Assembly: GCF_022682495.2 (NCBI RefSeq)
Contig: NW_026527269.1
Coordinates: 124,001 to 188,000, forward strand
DNA length: 64,000 bases
Direction: 5' to 3'
From: Desmodus rotundus
Taxonomy: Eukaryota; Chordata; Mammalia; Chiroptera; Phyllostomidae
Part shown: piece by piece, positions 1 through 13,400 of the stretch
Layout of the letters: each line of letters begins with the position of its first letter
How positions within the stretch are numbered: the stretch's first letter is position 1
The notes under the pieces: generated by a model
Database searches by the model: none
What the model was told of the DNA's origin: nothing
What the model saw: only the letters and a program-made list of their open reading frames with translations
Position numbers and translations under genes: made by a program

Positions 1-1562
1 CCTGACACACCGCATTCTAGAATGCAGTATCCAAGGCAACCGTATCCTTGGAAACCGTATCCCTGGAAACCGCTTATCTCAGGAGGCAATTGCGCTCAGA
101 ACCCGCACCAAAAGATTCTAGATCCTGACACACCGCATTCTAGAATGCAGTAACCAAGGCAACCGTATCCTTGGAAACCGTATCCTAGGAAACCGCTTAT
201 CTCAGGAGGCCGTTGTGCTCAGAACCCGCACCACAAGATTCTAGACCCTGACACACCGCATTCTAGAATGCAGTATCCAAGGCAACCGTATCCTTGGAAA
301 CCGTATCCTAGGAAACCGCTTATCTCAGGAGGCCATTGTGCTCAGAACCCGCACCACAAGATTCTAGACCCTGACACACCGCATTCTGGAATGCAGTATC
401 CAATGCAACCGTATCCTTGGAAACCGTATCCTAGGAAACCGCTTATCTCAGGAGGCCATTGTGCTCAGAACCCGCACCACAAGATTCTAGATCCTGACAC
501 ACCGCATTCTAGAATGCAGTAACCAAGGCAACCGTATCCTTGGAAACCGTATCCTAGGAAACGGCTTACTCTGGAGGCCATTGTGCTCAGAACCCGCACC
601 ACAAGGTTCTAGATCCTGACACACCGCATTCTAGAATGCAGTATCCAAGGCAACCGTATCCTTGGAAACCGTATCCTAGGAAACCGCTTATCTCAGGAGG
701 CCATTGTGCTCAGAACCCGCACCACAAGATTCTAGACCCTGACACACCGCATTCTAGAATGCAGTATCCAACGCAACCGTATCCTTGGAAACGGTATCCT
801 AGGAAACCGCTTATCTCAGGAGGCCGTTGTGCTCAGAACCCGCACCACAAGATTCTAGATCCTGACACACCGCATTCTAGAATGCAGTATCCAAGGCAAC
901 CGTATCATTGGAAACCGTATCCTAGGAAACGGCTTACTCTGGAGGCCATTGTGCTCAGAACCCGCAACACAAGATTCCAGATCCTGACACACCGTATTCT
1001 AGAATGCAGTATCCAAGGCAACCGTATACTTGGATACCTTATCCTAGGAAACCGCTTATCTCAGGAGGCTATTGTGCTCAGAACCCGCAGCACAAGATTC
1101 TAGATCCTGACACACCGCATTCTAGAATGCAGTAACCAAGGCAACCGTATCCTTGGAAACCGTATCCTAGGAAACGGCTTACTCTGGAGGCCATTGTGCT
1201 CAGAACCCGCACCACAAGATTCTAGATCCTGACACACCGCATTCTAGAATGCAGTATCCAAGGCAACCGTATCCTTGGAAACCGTATCCTAGGAAACCGC
1301 TTATCTCAGGAGGCCATTGTGCTCAGAAACCGCACCACAAGATTCTAGATCCTGACACACCGCATTCTAGAATGCAGTAACCAAGGCAACCGTATCCTTG
1401 GAAACCGTATCCTAGGAAACCGCTTATCTCAGGAGGCCATTGTGCTCAGAACCCGCACCACAAGATTCTAGATCCTGACACACCGCATTCTAGAATACAG
1501 TATCCAAGGCAACCGTATCCTTGGAAACCGTATCCTAGGAAACCGCTTATCTCAGGAGGCCA

Positions 1563-3711
1563 TTGTGCTCAGAACGCGAACCACAAGATTTAGATCCTGA
1601 CACACCGCATTCTAGAATGCAGTATCCAAGGCAACCGTATCCTTGGAAACCGTATCCTAGGAAACCGCTTATCTCAGGAGGCAATTGCGCTCAGAACCCG
1701 CACCACAAGATTCTAGATCCTGACACACCGCATTCTAGAATGCAGTAACCAAGGCAACCGTATCCTTGGAAACCGTATCCTAGGAAACCGCTTATCTCAG
1801 GAGGCCATTGTGCTCAGAAACCGCACCAGAAGATTCTAGACCCTGACACACCGCATTCTAGAATGCAGTATCCAAGGCAACCGTATCCTTGGAAACCGTA
1901 TCCTATGAAACCGCTTATTTCAGGAGGCCATTGTGCTCAGAACCCGCACCACAAGATTCTAGATCCTGACACACCGCATTCTAGAATGCAGTAACCAAGG
2001 CAACCGTATCCTTGGAAACCGTATCCTATGAAACCGCTTATCTCAGGAGGCCATTGTGCTCAGAACCCGCACCACAAGATTCTAGACCCTGACACACCGC
2101 ATTCTAGAATGCAGTATCCAAGGCCATCATATCCTTGGAAACCGTATCCTAGGAAACCGCTTATCTCAGGAGGCCATTGTGCTCAGAACCCGCACCACAA
2201 GATTCTAGATCCTGACACACAGCATTCTAGAGTGCAGTATCCAAGGCATCCGTATCATTGGAAACCGTATCCTAGTAAACGGCTTACTCTGGAGGCCATT
2301 GTGCTCAGAACCAGCACCACAAGATTCCAGATCCTGACACACCGTATTCTAGAATGCAGTATCCAAGGCAACCGTATCCTTGGAAACCTTATCCTAGGAA
2401 ACCGCTTATCTCAGGAGGCCGTTGTGCTCAGAACCCGCACCACAAGATTCTAGATTCTGACACACCGCATTCTAGAATGCAGTAACCAAGGCAACCGTAT
2501 CCTTGGAAACCGTATCCTAGGAAACCGCTTATCTCAGGAGGCTATTGTGCTCACAACCCGCACCACAAGATTCTAGATCCTGACACACCGCATTCTAGAA
2601 TGCAGTAACCAAGGCAACCGTATCCTTGGAAACCGTATCCTAGGAAACCGCTTATCTCAGGAGGCCATTGTGCTCTGAACGCGAACCACAAGATTTAGAT
2701 CCTGACACACCGCATTCTAGAATGCAGTATCCAAGGCAACCGTATCCTTGGAAACCGTATCCTAGGAAACCGCTTATCTCAGGAGGCAATTGCGCTCAGA
2801 ACCCGCACCACAAGATTCTAGATCCTGACACACCGCATTCTAGAATGCAGTAACCAAGGCAACCGTATCCTTGGAAACCGTATCCTAGGAAACCGCTTAT
2901 CTCAGGAGGCCATTGTGCTCAGAACCCGCACCAGAAGATTCTAGACCCTGACACACCGCATTCTAGAATGCAGTATCCAAGGCAACCGTATCCTTGGAAA
3001 CCGTATCCTATGAAACCTCTTATCTCAGGAGGCCATTGTGCTCAGAACCCGCACCACAAGATTCTAGATCCTGACACACCGCATTCTAGAATGCAGTAAC
3101 CAAGGCAACCGTATCCTTGGAAATCGTATCCTAGGAAACCGCTTATCTCAGGAGGCCACTGTGCTCAGAACCCGCACCACAAGATTCTAGACCCTGACAC
3201 ACCGCATTCTAGAATGCAGTATCCAACGCCACCGTATCCTTGGAAACCGTATCCTAGGAAACCGCTCTTCTCAGGAGGCCATTGTGCTCAGAAACCGCAC
3301 CACAAGATTCTAGATCCTGACACACAGCATTCTAGAATGCAGTATCCAAGGCATCCGTATCATTGGAAACCGTATCCTAGTAAACGGCTTACTCTGGAGG
3401 CCATTGTGCTCAGAACCAGCACCACAAGATCCAGATCCTGACACACCGTATTCTAGAATGCAGTATCCATGGCAACCGTATCCTTGGAAACCTTATCCTA
3501 GGAAACCGCTTATCTCAGGAGGCCGTTGTGCTCAGAACCCGCACCACAAGATTCTAGATTCTGACACACCGCATTCTAGAATGCAGTAACCAAGGCAACC
3601 GTATCCTTGGAAACCGTATCCTAGGAAACCGCTTATCTCAGGAGGCTATTGTGCTCAGAACCCGCACCACAAGATTCTAGATCCTGACACACCGCATTCT
3701 AGAATGCAGTA
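1563..3711 (+). repeat. 1105-bp tandem duplication (9 monomers)
   Basis: Diagnostic variants recur at a spacing of 1105 bp. The AGATTTAGATCC deletion monomer near 1590 returns near 2695. The CAATTGCGCTC monomer follows each. The AGGCATCCGTATCATTGG monomer appears near 2246 and near 3351, and the AGATTCTGACAC variant near 2450 and 3557. The copies differ by several substitutions and by AGATCCAG versus AGATTCCAG, so this duplication is older than the 613-bp one at 12913-14138. Boundaries are good to about one monomer. Confidence 0.75.
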
Positions 3712-4930
3712 ACCAAGGCAACCGTATCCTTGGAAACCGTATCCTAGGAAACCGCTCTTCTCAGGAGGCCATTGTGCTCAGAGACCGCACCACAAGATTC
3801 TAGATCCTGACACACCGCATTCTAGAATGCAGTAACCAAGGCAACCGTGTCCTTGGAAACCGTATCCTATGAAACCGCTTATCTCAGGAGGCCGTTGTGC
3901 TCAGAACCCGCACCACAAGATTCTAGATCCTGACACACCGCATTCTAGAATGCAGTAACCAAGGCAACCGTATCCTTGGAAACCGTATCCTAGGAAACGG
4001 CTTACTCTGGAGGCCATTGTGCTCAGAACCCGCACCACAAGATTCTAGATCCTGACACACCGCATTCTAGAATGCAGTATCCAAGGCAACCGTATCCTTG
4101 GAAACCGTATCCTAGGAAACCGCTTATCTCAGGAGGCCATTGTGCTCAGAACCCGCACCACAAGGTTCTAGATCCGGACACACCGCATTCTAGAATGCAG
4201 TAACCAAGGCAACCGTATCCTTGGAAACCGTATCCTAGGAAACCACTTATCTCAGGAGGCCATTGTGCTCAGAACCCGCACCAGAAGATTCTAGACCCTG
4301 ACACACCGCATTCTAGAATGCAGTATCCAAGGCAACCGTATCATTGGAAACCGTATCCTAGGAAACGGCTTACTCTGGAGGCCATTGTGCTCAGAACCCG
4401 CAACACAAGATTCCAGATCCTGACACACCGTATTCTAGAATGCAGTATCCAAGGCAACCGTATCCTTGGATACCTTATCCTAGGAAACCGCTTATCTCAG
4501 GAGGCCGTTGTGCTCAGAACCCGCACCACAAGATTCTAGATCCTGACACACCGCATTCTAGAATGCAGTAACCAAGGCAACCGTATCCTTGGAAACCGTA
4601 TCCTAGGAAACCGCTTATCTCAGGAGGCTATTGTGCTCAGAACCCGCACCACAAGATTCTAGATCCTCACACACCGCATTCTAGAATGCAGTATCCAAGG
4701 CAACCATATCCTTGCAAACCGTATCCTAGGAAACCGCTTATCTCAGGAAGCCATCGTGCTCAGAACCCGCACCACAAGATTCTAGATCCTGACACACCGC
4801 ATTCTAGAATGCAGTAACCAAGGCAACCGTATCCTTGGAAACCGTATCCTAGGAAACGGCTTACTCTAGAGGCCATTGTGCTCAGAACCCGCACCACAAG
4901 ATTCCAGATCCTGACACACCGTATTCTAGA
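2668..4930 (+). repeat. Partial copy of 5.5-kb higher-order repeat A (A0)
   Basis: This stretch matches the segment 5525 bp downstream in order of variant monomers, including CTCTTCTCAGG followed by GCTCAGAGACCG, CCGTGTCC, GATCCGGACAC and the CTTGCAAACC monomer. The match is looser around 3214-3440, where CCAACGCC and a 1-bp deletion are private to this copy. Upstream of about 2668 the copy is disturbed by the 1105-bp duplication. Confidence 0.7.
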
Positions 4931-7900
4931 ATGCAGTATCCAAGGCAACCGTATCTTTGGAAACCTTATCCTAGGAAACCGCTTATCTCCGGAGGCCATT
5001 GTGCTCAGAACCCGCACCACAAGATTCTAGATCCTTACACACCGCATTCTAGAATGCAGTATCCAAGGCAACCGTATCCTTTTAAACCTTATCCTAGGAA
5101 ACCGCTTATCTCAGGAGGCCATTGTGCTCAGAACCCGCACCACAAGATTCTAGATCCTGACACACCGCATTCTAGAATGCAGTATCCAAGGCAACCGTAT
5201 CCTTGGAAACCGTATCCTAGAAAACCACTTATCTCAGGAGGCCATTGTGCTCAGAACCCGCACCACAAGATTCTAGATCCTGACACACCGCATTCTAGAA
5301 TGCAGTATCCAAGGCAACCGTATCCTTGGAAACCGTATCCTAGGAAACCGCTTATCTCAGGAGGCCATTGTGCTCAGAAACCGCACCACAAGATTCTAGA
5401 TCCTGACACACCGCATTCTAGAATGCAGTAACCAAGGCAACCGTATCCTTGGAAACCGTATCCTAGGAAACCGCTTATCTCAGGAGGCCATTGTGCTCAG
5501 AACCCGCACCACAAGATTCTAGATCCTGACACACCGCATTCTAGAATGCAGTATCCAAGGCAACCGTATCCTTGGAAACCTTATCCTAGGAAACCGCTTA
5601 TCTCAGGAGGCCATTGTGCTCAGAACGCGAACCACAAGATTCTAGATCCTGACACACCGCATTCTAGAATGCAGTATCCAAGGCAACCGTATCCTTGGAA
5701 ACCGTATCCCTGGTACCGCTTATCTCAGGAGGCAATTGCGCTCAGAACCCGCACCAAAAGATTCTAGATCCTGACACACCGCATTCTAGAATGCAGTAAC
5801 CAAGGCAACCGTATCCTTGGAAACCGTATCCTAGGAAACCGCTTATCTCAGGAGGCCATTGTGCTCAGAACCCGCACCAGAAGATTCTAGACCCTGACAC
5901 ACCGCATTCTAGAATGCAGTATCCAAGGCAACCGTATCCTTGGAAACCGTATCCTATGAAACCGCTTATCTCAGGAGGCCATTGTGCTCAGAACCCGCAC
6001 CACAAGATTCTAGATCCTGACACACCGCATTCTAGAATGCAGTAACCAAGGCAACCGTATCCTTGGAAACCGTATCCTAGGAAACCGCTTATCTCAGGAG
6101 GCCATTGTGCTCAGAACCCGCACCACAAGATTCTAGACCCTGACACACCGCATTCTAGAATGCAGTATCCAAGGCAACCGTATCCTTGGAAACCGTATCC
6201 TAGGAAACCGCTTATCTCAGGAGGCCATTGTGCTCAGAACCCGCACCACAAGATTCTAGACCCTGACACACCGCATTCTGGAATGCAGTATCCAATGCAA
6301 CCGTATCCTTGGAAACCGTATCCTAGGAAACAGCTTATCTCAGGAGGCCATTGTGCTCAGAACCCGCACCACAAGATTCTAGATCCTGACACACCGCATT
6401 CTAGAATGCAGTAACCAAGGCAACCGTATCCTTGGAAACCGTATCCTAGGAAACGGCTTACTCTGGAGGCCATTGTGCTCAGAACCCGCACCACAAGGTT
6501 CTAGATCCTGACACACCGCATTCTAGAATGCAGTATCCAAGGCAACCGTATCCTTGGAAACCGTATCCTAGGAAACCGCTTATCTCAGGAGGCCATTGTG
6601 CTCAGAACCCGCACCACAAGATTCTAGACCCTGACACACCGCATTCTAGAATGCAGTATCCAACGCAACCGTATCCTTGGAAACGGTATCCTAGGAAACC
6701 GCTTATCTCAGGAGGCCGTTGTGCTCAGAACCCGCACCACAAGATTCTAGATCCTGACACACCGCATTCTAGAATGCAGTATCCAAGGCAACCGTATCAT
6801 TGGAAACCGTATCCTAGGAAACGGCTTACTCTGGAGGCCATTGTGCTCAGAACCCGCAACACAAGATTCCAGATCCTGACACACCGTATTCTAGAATGCA
6901 GTATCCAAGGCAACCGTATACTTGCATACCTTATCCTAGGAAACCGCTTATCTCAGGAGGCCGTTGTGCTCAAAACCCGCACCACAAGATTCTAGATCCT
7001 GACACACCGCATTCTAGAATGCAGTAACCAAGGCAACCGTATCCTTGGAAACCGTATCCTAGGAAACCGCTTATCTCAGGAGGGTATTGTGCTCAGAACC
7101 CGCACCACAAGATTCTAGATCCTCACACCCCGCATTCCAGAATGCAGTAACCAAGGCAACCGTATCCTTGGAAACCGTATCCTAGGAAACGGCTTACTCT
7201 GGAGGCCATTGTGCTCAGAACCCGCACCACAAGATTCTAGATCCTGACACACCGCATTCTAGAATGCAGTATCCAAGGCAACCGTATCCTTGGAAACCGT
7301 ATCCTAGGAAACCGCTTATCTCAGGAGGCCATTGTGCTCAGAACCCGCACCACAAGATTCTAGATCCTGACACACCGCATTCTAGAATGCAGTAACCAAG
7401 GCAACCGTATCCTTGGAAATCGTATCCTAGGAAACGGCTTACTCTAGAGGCCATTGTGCTCAGAACCCGCACCACAAGATTCCAGATCCTGACACACCGT
7501 ATTCTAGAATGCAGTATCCAAGGCAACCGTATCTTTGGAAACCTTATCCTAGGAAACCGCTTATCTCCGGAGGCCATTGTGCTCAGAACCCGCACCACAA
7601 GATTCTAGATCCTGACACACCGCATTCTAGAATGCAGTATCCAAGGCAACCGTATCCTTGGAAACCTTATCCTAGGAAACCGCTTATCTCAGGATGCCAT
7701 TGTGCTCAGAACCCGCACCACAAGATTCTAGATCCTGACACACCGCATTCTAGAATGCAGTATCCAAGGCAACCGTATCCTTGGAAACCGTATCCTAGGA
7801 AACCGCTTATCTCAGGAGGCCATTGTGCTCAGAACCCGCACCACAAGATTCTAGATCCTGACACACCGCATTCTACAATGCAGTATCCAAGGCAACCGTA

Positions 7901-10455
7901 TATTGGAAACCGTATCCTAGGAAACCGCTTATCTCAGGAGGCCATTGTGCTCAGAACCCGCACCACAAGATTCTAGATCCTGACACACCGCATTCTAGAA
8001 TGCAGTAACCAAGGCAACCGTATCCTTGGAAACCGTATCCTAGGAAACCGCTTATCTCAGGAGGCCATTGTGCTCAGAACCCGCACCACAAGATTCTAGA
8101 TCCTGACACACCGCATTCTAGAATACAGTATCCAAGGCAACCGTATCCTTGGAAACCGTATCCTAGGAAACCGCTTATCTCAGGAGGCCATTGTGCTCAG
8201 AACGCGAACCACAAGATTCTAGATCCTGACACACCGCATTCTAGAATGCAGTATCCAAGGCAACCGTATCCTTGGAAACCGTATCCTAGGAAACCGCTTA
8301 TCTCAGGAGGCAATTGCGCTCAGAACCCGCACCACAAGATTCTAGATCCTGACACACCGCATTCTAGAATGCAGTAACCAAGGCAACCGTATCCTTGGAA
8401 ACCGTATCCTAGGAAACCGCTTATCTCAGGAGGCCATTGTGCTCAGAACCCGCACCAGAAGATTCTAGACCCTGACACACCGCATTCTAGAATGCAGTAT
8501 CCAAGGCAACCGTATCCTTGGAAACCGTATCCTATGAAACCGCTTATCTCAGGAGGCCATTGTGCTCAGAACCCGCACCACAAGATTCTAGATCCTGACA
8601 CACCGCATTCTAGAATGCAGTAACCAAGGCAACCGTATGCTTGAAAACCGTATCCTAGGAAACCGCTTATCTCAGGAGGCCATTGTGCTCAGAACCCGCA
8701 CCACAAGATTCTAGACCCTGACACACCGCATTCTAGAATGCAGTATCCAAGGCCATCGTATCCTTGGAAACCGTATCCTAGGAAACCGCTTATCTCAGGA
8801 GGCCATTGTGCTCAGAACCCGCACCACAGGATTCTAGATCCTGACACACAGCATTCTAGAATGCAGTATCCAAGGCATCCGTATCATTGGAAACCGTATC
8901 CTAGTAAACGGCTTACTCTGGAGGCCATTGTGCTCAGAACCAGCACCACAAGATTCCAGATCCTGACACACCGTATTCTAGAATACAGTATCCAAGGCAA
9001 CCGTATCCTTGGAAACCTTATCCTAGGAAACCGCTTATCTCAGGAGGCCGTTGTGCTCAGAACCCGCACCACAAGATTCTAGATTCTGACACACCGCATT
9101 CTAGAATGCAGTAACCAAGGCAACCGTATCCTTGGAAACCGTATCCTAGGAAACCGCTTATCTCAGGAGGCTATTGTGCTCAGAACCCGCACCACAAGAT
9201 TCTAGATCCTGACACACCGCATTCTAGAATGCAGTAACCAAGGCAACCGTATCCTTGGAAACCGTATCCTAGGAAACCGCTCTTCTCAGGAGGCCATTGT
9301 GCTCAGAGACCGCACCACAAGATTCTAGATCCTGACACACCGCATTCTAGAATGCAGTAACCAAGGCAACCGTGTCCTTGGAAACCGTATCCTATGAAAC
9401 CGCTTATCTCAGGAGGCCGTTGTGCTCAGAACCCGCACCACAAGATTCTAGATCCTGACACACCGCATTCTAGAATGCAGTAACCAAGGCAACCGTATCC
9501 TTGGAAACCGTATCCTAGGAAACGGCTTACTCTGGAGGCCATTGTGCTCAGAACCCGCACCACAAGATTCTAGATCCTGACACACCGCATTCTAGAATGC
9601 AGTATCCAAGGCAACCGTATCCTTGGAAACCGTATCCTAGGAAACCGCTTATCTCAGGAGGCCATTGTGCTCAGAACCCGCACCACAAGGTTCTAGATCC
9701 GGACACACCGCATTCTAGAATGCAGTAACCAAGGCAACCGTATCCTTGGAAACCGTATCCTAGGAAACCACTTATCTCAGGAGGCCATTGTGCTCAGAAC
9801 CCGCACCAGAAGATTCTAGACCCTGACACACCGCATTCTAGAATGCAGTATCCAAGGCAACCGTATCATTGGAAACCGTATCCTAGGAAACGGCTTACTC
9901 TGGAGGCCATTGTGCTCAGAACCCGCAACACAAGATTCCAGATCCTGACACACCGTATTCTAGAATGCAGTATCCAAGGCAACCGTATCCTTGGATACCT
10001 TATCCTAGGAAACCGCTTATCTCAGGAGGCCGTTGTGCTCAGAACCCGCACCACAAGATTCTAGATCCTGACACACCGCATTCTAGAATGCAGTAACCAA
10101 GGCAACCGTATCCTTGGAAACCGTATCCTAGGAAACCGCTTATCTCAGGAGGCTATTGTGCTCAGAACCCGCACCACAAGATTCTAGATCCTCACACACC
10201 GCATTCTAGAATGCAGTATCCAAGGCAACCATATCCTTGCAAACCGTATCCTAGGAAACCGCTTATCTCAGGAAGCCATCGTGCTCAGAACCCGCACCAC
10301 AAGATTCTAGATCCTGACACACCGCATTCTAGAATGCAGTAACCAAGGCAACCGTATCCTTGGAAACCGTATCCTAGGAAACGGCTTACTCTAGAGGCCA
10401 TTGTGCTCAGAACCCGCACCACAAGATTCCAGATCCTGACACACCGTATTCTAGA
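4931..10455 (+). repeat. Higher-order repeat A, copy A1 (5525 bp, 45 monomers)
   Basis: I placed the start at the ATG of the monomer containing GTATCTTTGG and TCTCCGGAGG. The same monomer returns at 10456 and the order of variants in between is then repeated. Private changes in this copy include GGTACCGC near 5712, where other copies read GGAAACCGC, and CACCCCGCATTCC near 7130. The unit is 45 monomers less several 1-bp deletions. The exact start of a tandem unit is arbitrary. Confidence 0.85.
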
Positions 10456-13400
10456 ATGCAGTATCCAAGGCAACCGTATCTTTGGAAACCTTATCCTAGG
10501 AAACCGCTTATCTCCGGAGGCCATTGTGCTCAGAACCCGCACCACAAGATTCTAGATCCTTACACACCGCATTCTAGAATGCAGTATCCAAGGCAACCGT
10601 ATCCTTTTAAACCTTATCCTAGGAAACCGCTTATCTCAGGAGGCCATTGTGCTCAGAACCCGCACCACAAGATTCTAGATCCTGACACACCGCATTCTAG
10701 AATGCAGTATCCAAGGCAACCGTATCCTTGGAAACCGTATCCTAGAAAACCACTTATCTCAGGAGGCCATTGTGCTCAGAACCCGCACCACAAGATTCTA
10801 GATCCTGACACACCGCATTCTAGAATGCAGTATCCAAGGCAACCGTATCCTTGGAAACCGTATCCTAGGAAACCGCTTATCTCAGGAGGCCATTGTGCTC
10901 AGAAACCGCACCACAAGATTCTAGATCCTGACACACCGCATTCTAGAATGCAGTAACCAAGGCAACCGTATCCTTGGAAACCGTATCCTAGGAAACCGCT
11001 TATCTCAGGAGGCCATTGTGCTCAGAACCCGCACCACAAGATTCTAGATCCTGACACACCGCATTCTAGAATGCAGTATCCAAGGCAACCGTATCCTTGG
11101 AAACCTTATCCTAGGAAACCGCTTATCTCAGGAGGCCATTGTGCTCAGAACGCGAACCACAAGATTCTAGATCCTGACACACCGCATTCTAGAATGCAGT
11201 ATCCAAGGCAACCGTATCCTTGGAAACCGTATCCCTGGAAACCGCTTATCTCAGGAGGCAATTGCGCTCAGAACCCGCACCAAAAGATTCTAGATCCTGA
11301 CACACCGCATTCTAGAATGCAGTAACCAAGGCAACCGTATCCTTGGAAACCGTATCCTAGGAAACCGCTTATCTCAGGAGGCCATTGTGCTCAGAACCCG
11401 CACCAGAAGATTCTAGACCCTGACACACCGCATTCTAGAATGCAGTATCCAAGGCAACCGTATCCTTGGAAACCGTATCCTATGAAACCGCTTATCTCAG
11501 GAGGCCATTGTGCTCAGAACCCGCACCACAAGATTCTAGATCCTGACACACCGCATTCTAGAATGCAGTAACCAAGGCAACCGTATCCTTGGAAACCGTA
11601 TCCTAGGAAACCGCTTATCTCAGGAGGCCATTGTGCTCAGAACCCGCACCACAAGATTCTAGACCCTGACACACCGCATTCTAGAATGCAGTATCCAAGG
11701 CAACCGTATCCTTGGAAACCGTATCCTAGGAAACCGCTTATCTCAGGAGGCCATTGTGCTCAGAACCCGCACCACAAGATTCTAGACCCTGACACACCGC
11801 ATTCTGGAATGCAGTATCCAATGCAACCGTATCCTTGGAAACCGTATCCTAGGAAACAGCTTATCTCAGGAGGCCATTGTGCTCAGAACCCGCACCACAA
11901 GATTCTAGATCCTGACACACCGCATTCTAGAATGCAGTAACCAAGGCAACCGTATCCTTGGAAACCGTATCCTAGGAAACGGCTTACTCTGGAGGCCATT
12001 GTGCTCAGAACCCGCACCACAAGGTTCTAGATCCTGACACACCGCATTCTAGAATGCAGTATCCAAGGCAACCGTATCCTTGGAAACCGTATCCTAGGAA
12101 ACCGCTTATCTCAGGAGGCCATTGTGCTCAGAACCCGCACCACAAGATTCTAGACCCTGACACACCGCATTCTAGAATGCAGTATCCAACGCAACCGTAT
12201 CCTTGGAAACGGTATCCTAGGAAACCGCTTATCTCAGGAGGCCGTTGTGCTCAGAACCCGCACCACAAGATTCTAGATCCTGACACACCGCATTCTAGAA
12301 TGCAGTATCCAAGGCAACCGTATCATTGGAAACCGTATCCTAGGAAACGGCTTACTCTGGAGGCCATTGTGCTCAGAACCCGCAACACAAGATTCCAGAT
12401 CCTGACACACCGTATTCTAGAATGCAGTATCCAAGGCAACCGTATACTTGCATACCTTATCCTAGGAAACCGCTTATCTCAGGAGGCCGTTGTGCTCAAA
12501 ACCCGCACCACAAGATTCTAGATCCTGACACACCGCATTCTAGAATGCAGTAACCAAGGCAACCGTATCCTTGGAAACCGTATCCTAGGAAACCGCTTAT
12601 CTCAGGAGGGTATTGTGCTCAGAACCCGCACCACAAGATTCTAGATCCTCACACACCGCATTCCAGAATGCAGTAACCAAGGCAACCGTATCCTTGGAAA
12701 CCGTATCCTAGGAAACGGCTTACTCTGGAGGCCATTGTGCTCAGAACCCGCACCACAAGATTCTAGATCCTGACACACCGCATTCTAGAATGCAGTATCC
12801 AAGGCAACCGTATCCTTGGAAACCGTATCCTAGGAAACCGCTTATCTCAGGAGGCCATTGTGCTCAGAACCCGCACCACAAGATTCTAGATCCTGACACA
12901 CCGCATTCTAGAATGCAGTAACCAAGGCAACCGTATCCTTGGAAATCGTATCCTAGGAAACGGCTTACTCTAGAGGCCATTGTGCTCAGAACCCGCACCA
13001 CAAGATTCCAGATCCTGACACACCGTATTCTAGAATGCAGTATCCAAGGCAACCGTATCTTTGGAAACCTTATCCTAGGAAACCGCTTATCTCCGGAGGC
13101 CATTGTGCTCAGAACCCGCACCACAAGATTCTAGATCCTGACACACCGCATTCTAGAATGCAGTATCCAAGGCAACCGTATCCTTGGAAACCTTATCCTA
13201 GGAAACCGCTTATCTCAGGATGCCATTGTGCTCAGAACCCGCACCACAAGATTCTAGATCCTGACACACCGCATTCTAGAATGCAGTATCCAAGGCAACC
13301 GTATCCTTGGAAACCGTATCCTAGGAAACCGCTTATCTCAGGAGGCCATTGTGCTCAGAACCCGCACCACAAGATTCTAGATCCTGACACACCGCATTCT

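Noticed and set aside
4760..5020. 86-codon minus-strand frame recurring at 7338, 10285, 12864, 16424, 19003, 24522, 29059 and 31638
   Set aside because: It recurs only because the HOR recurs, and overlaps equally open plus-strand frames. This is expected from a tandem repeat without in-frame stops in some units.
4931..5431. 166-codon open reading frame with four 41-residue repeats rich in YPxxP (also at 10456, 16595 and 24693)
   Set aside because: It is the satellite read in the one phase where a 123-bp unit stays open. It ends at a TAACC variant seen in a large share of monomers, has no signal peptide, splice signals or unique ends, and neighbouring monomers carry frameshifts. No evidence of coding selection.
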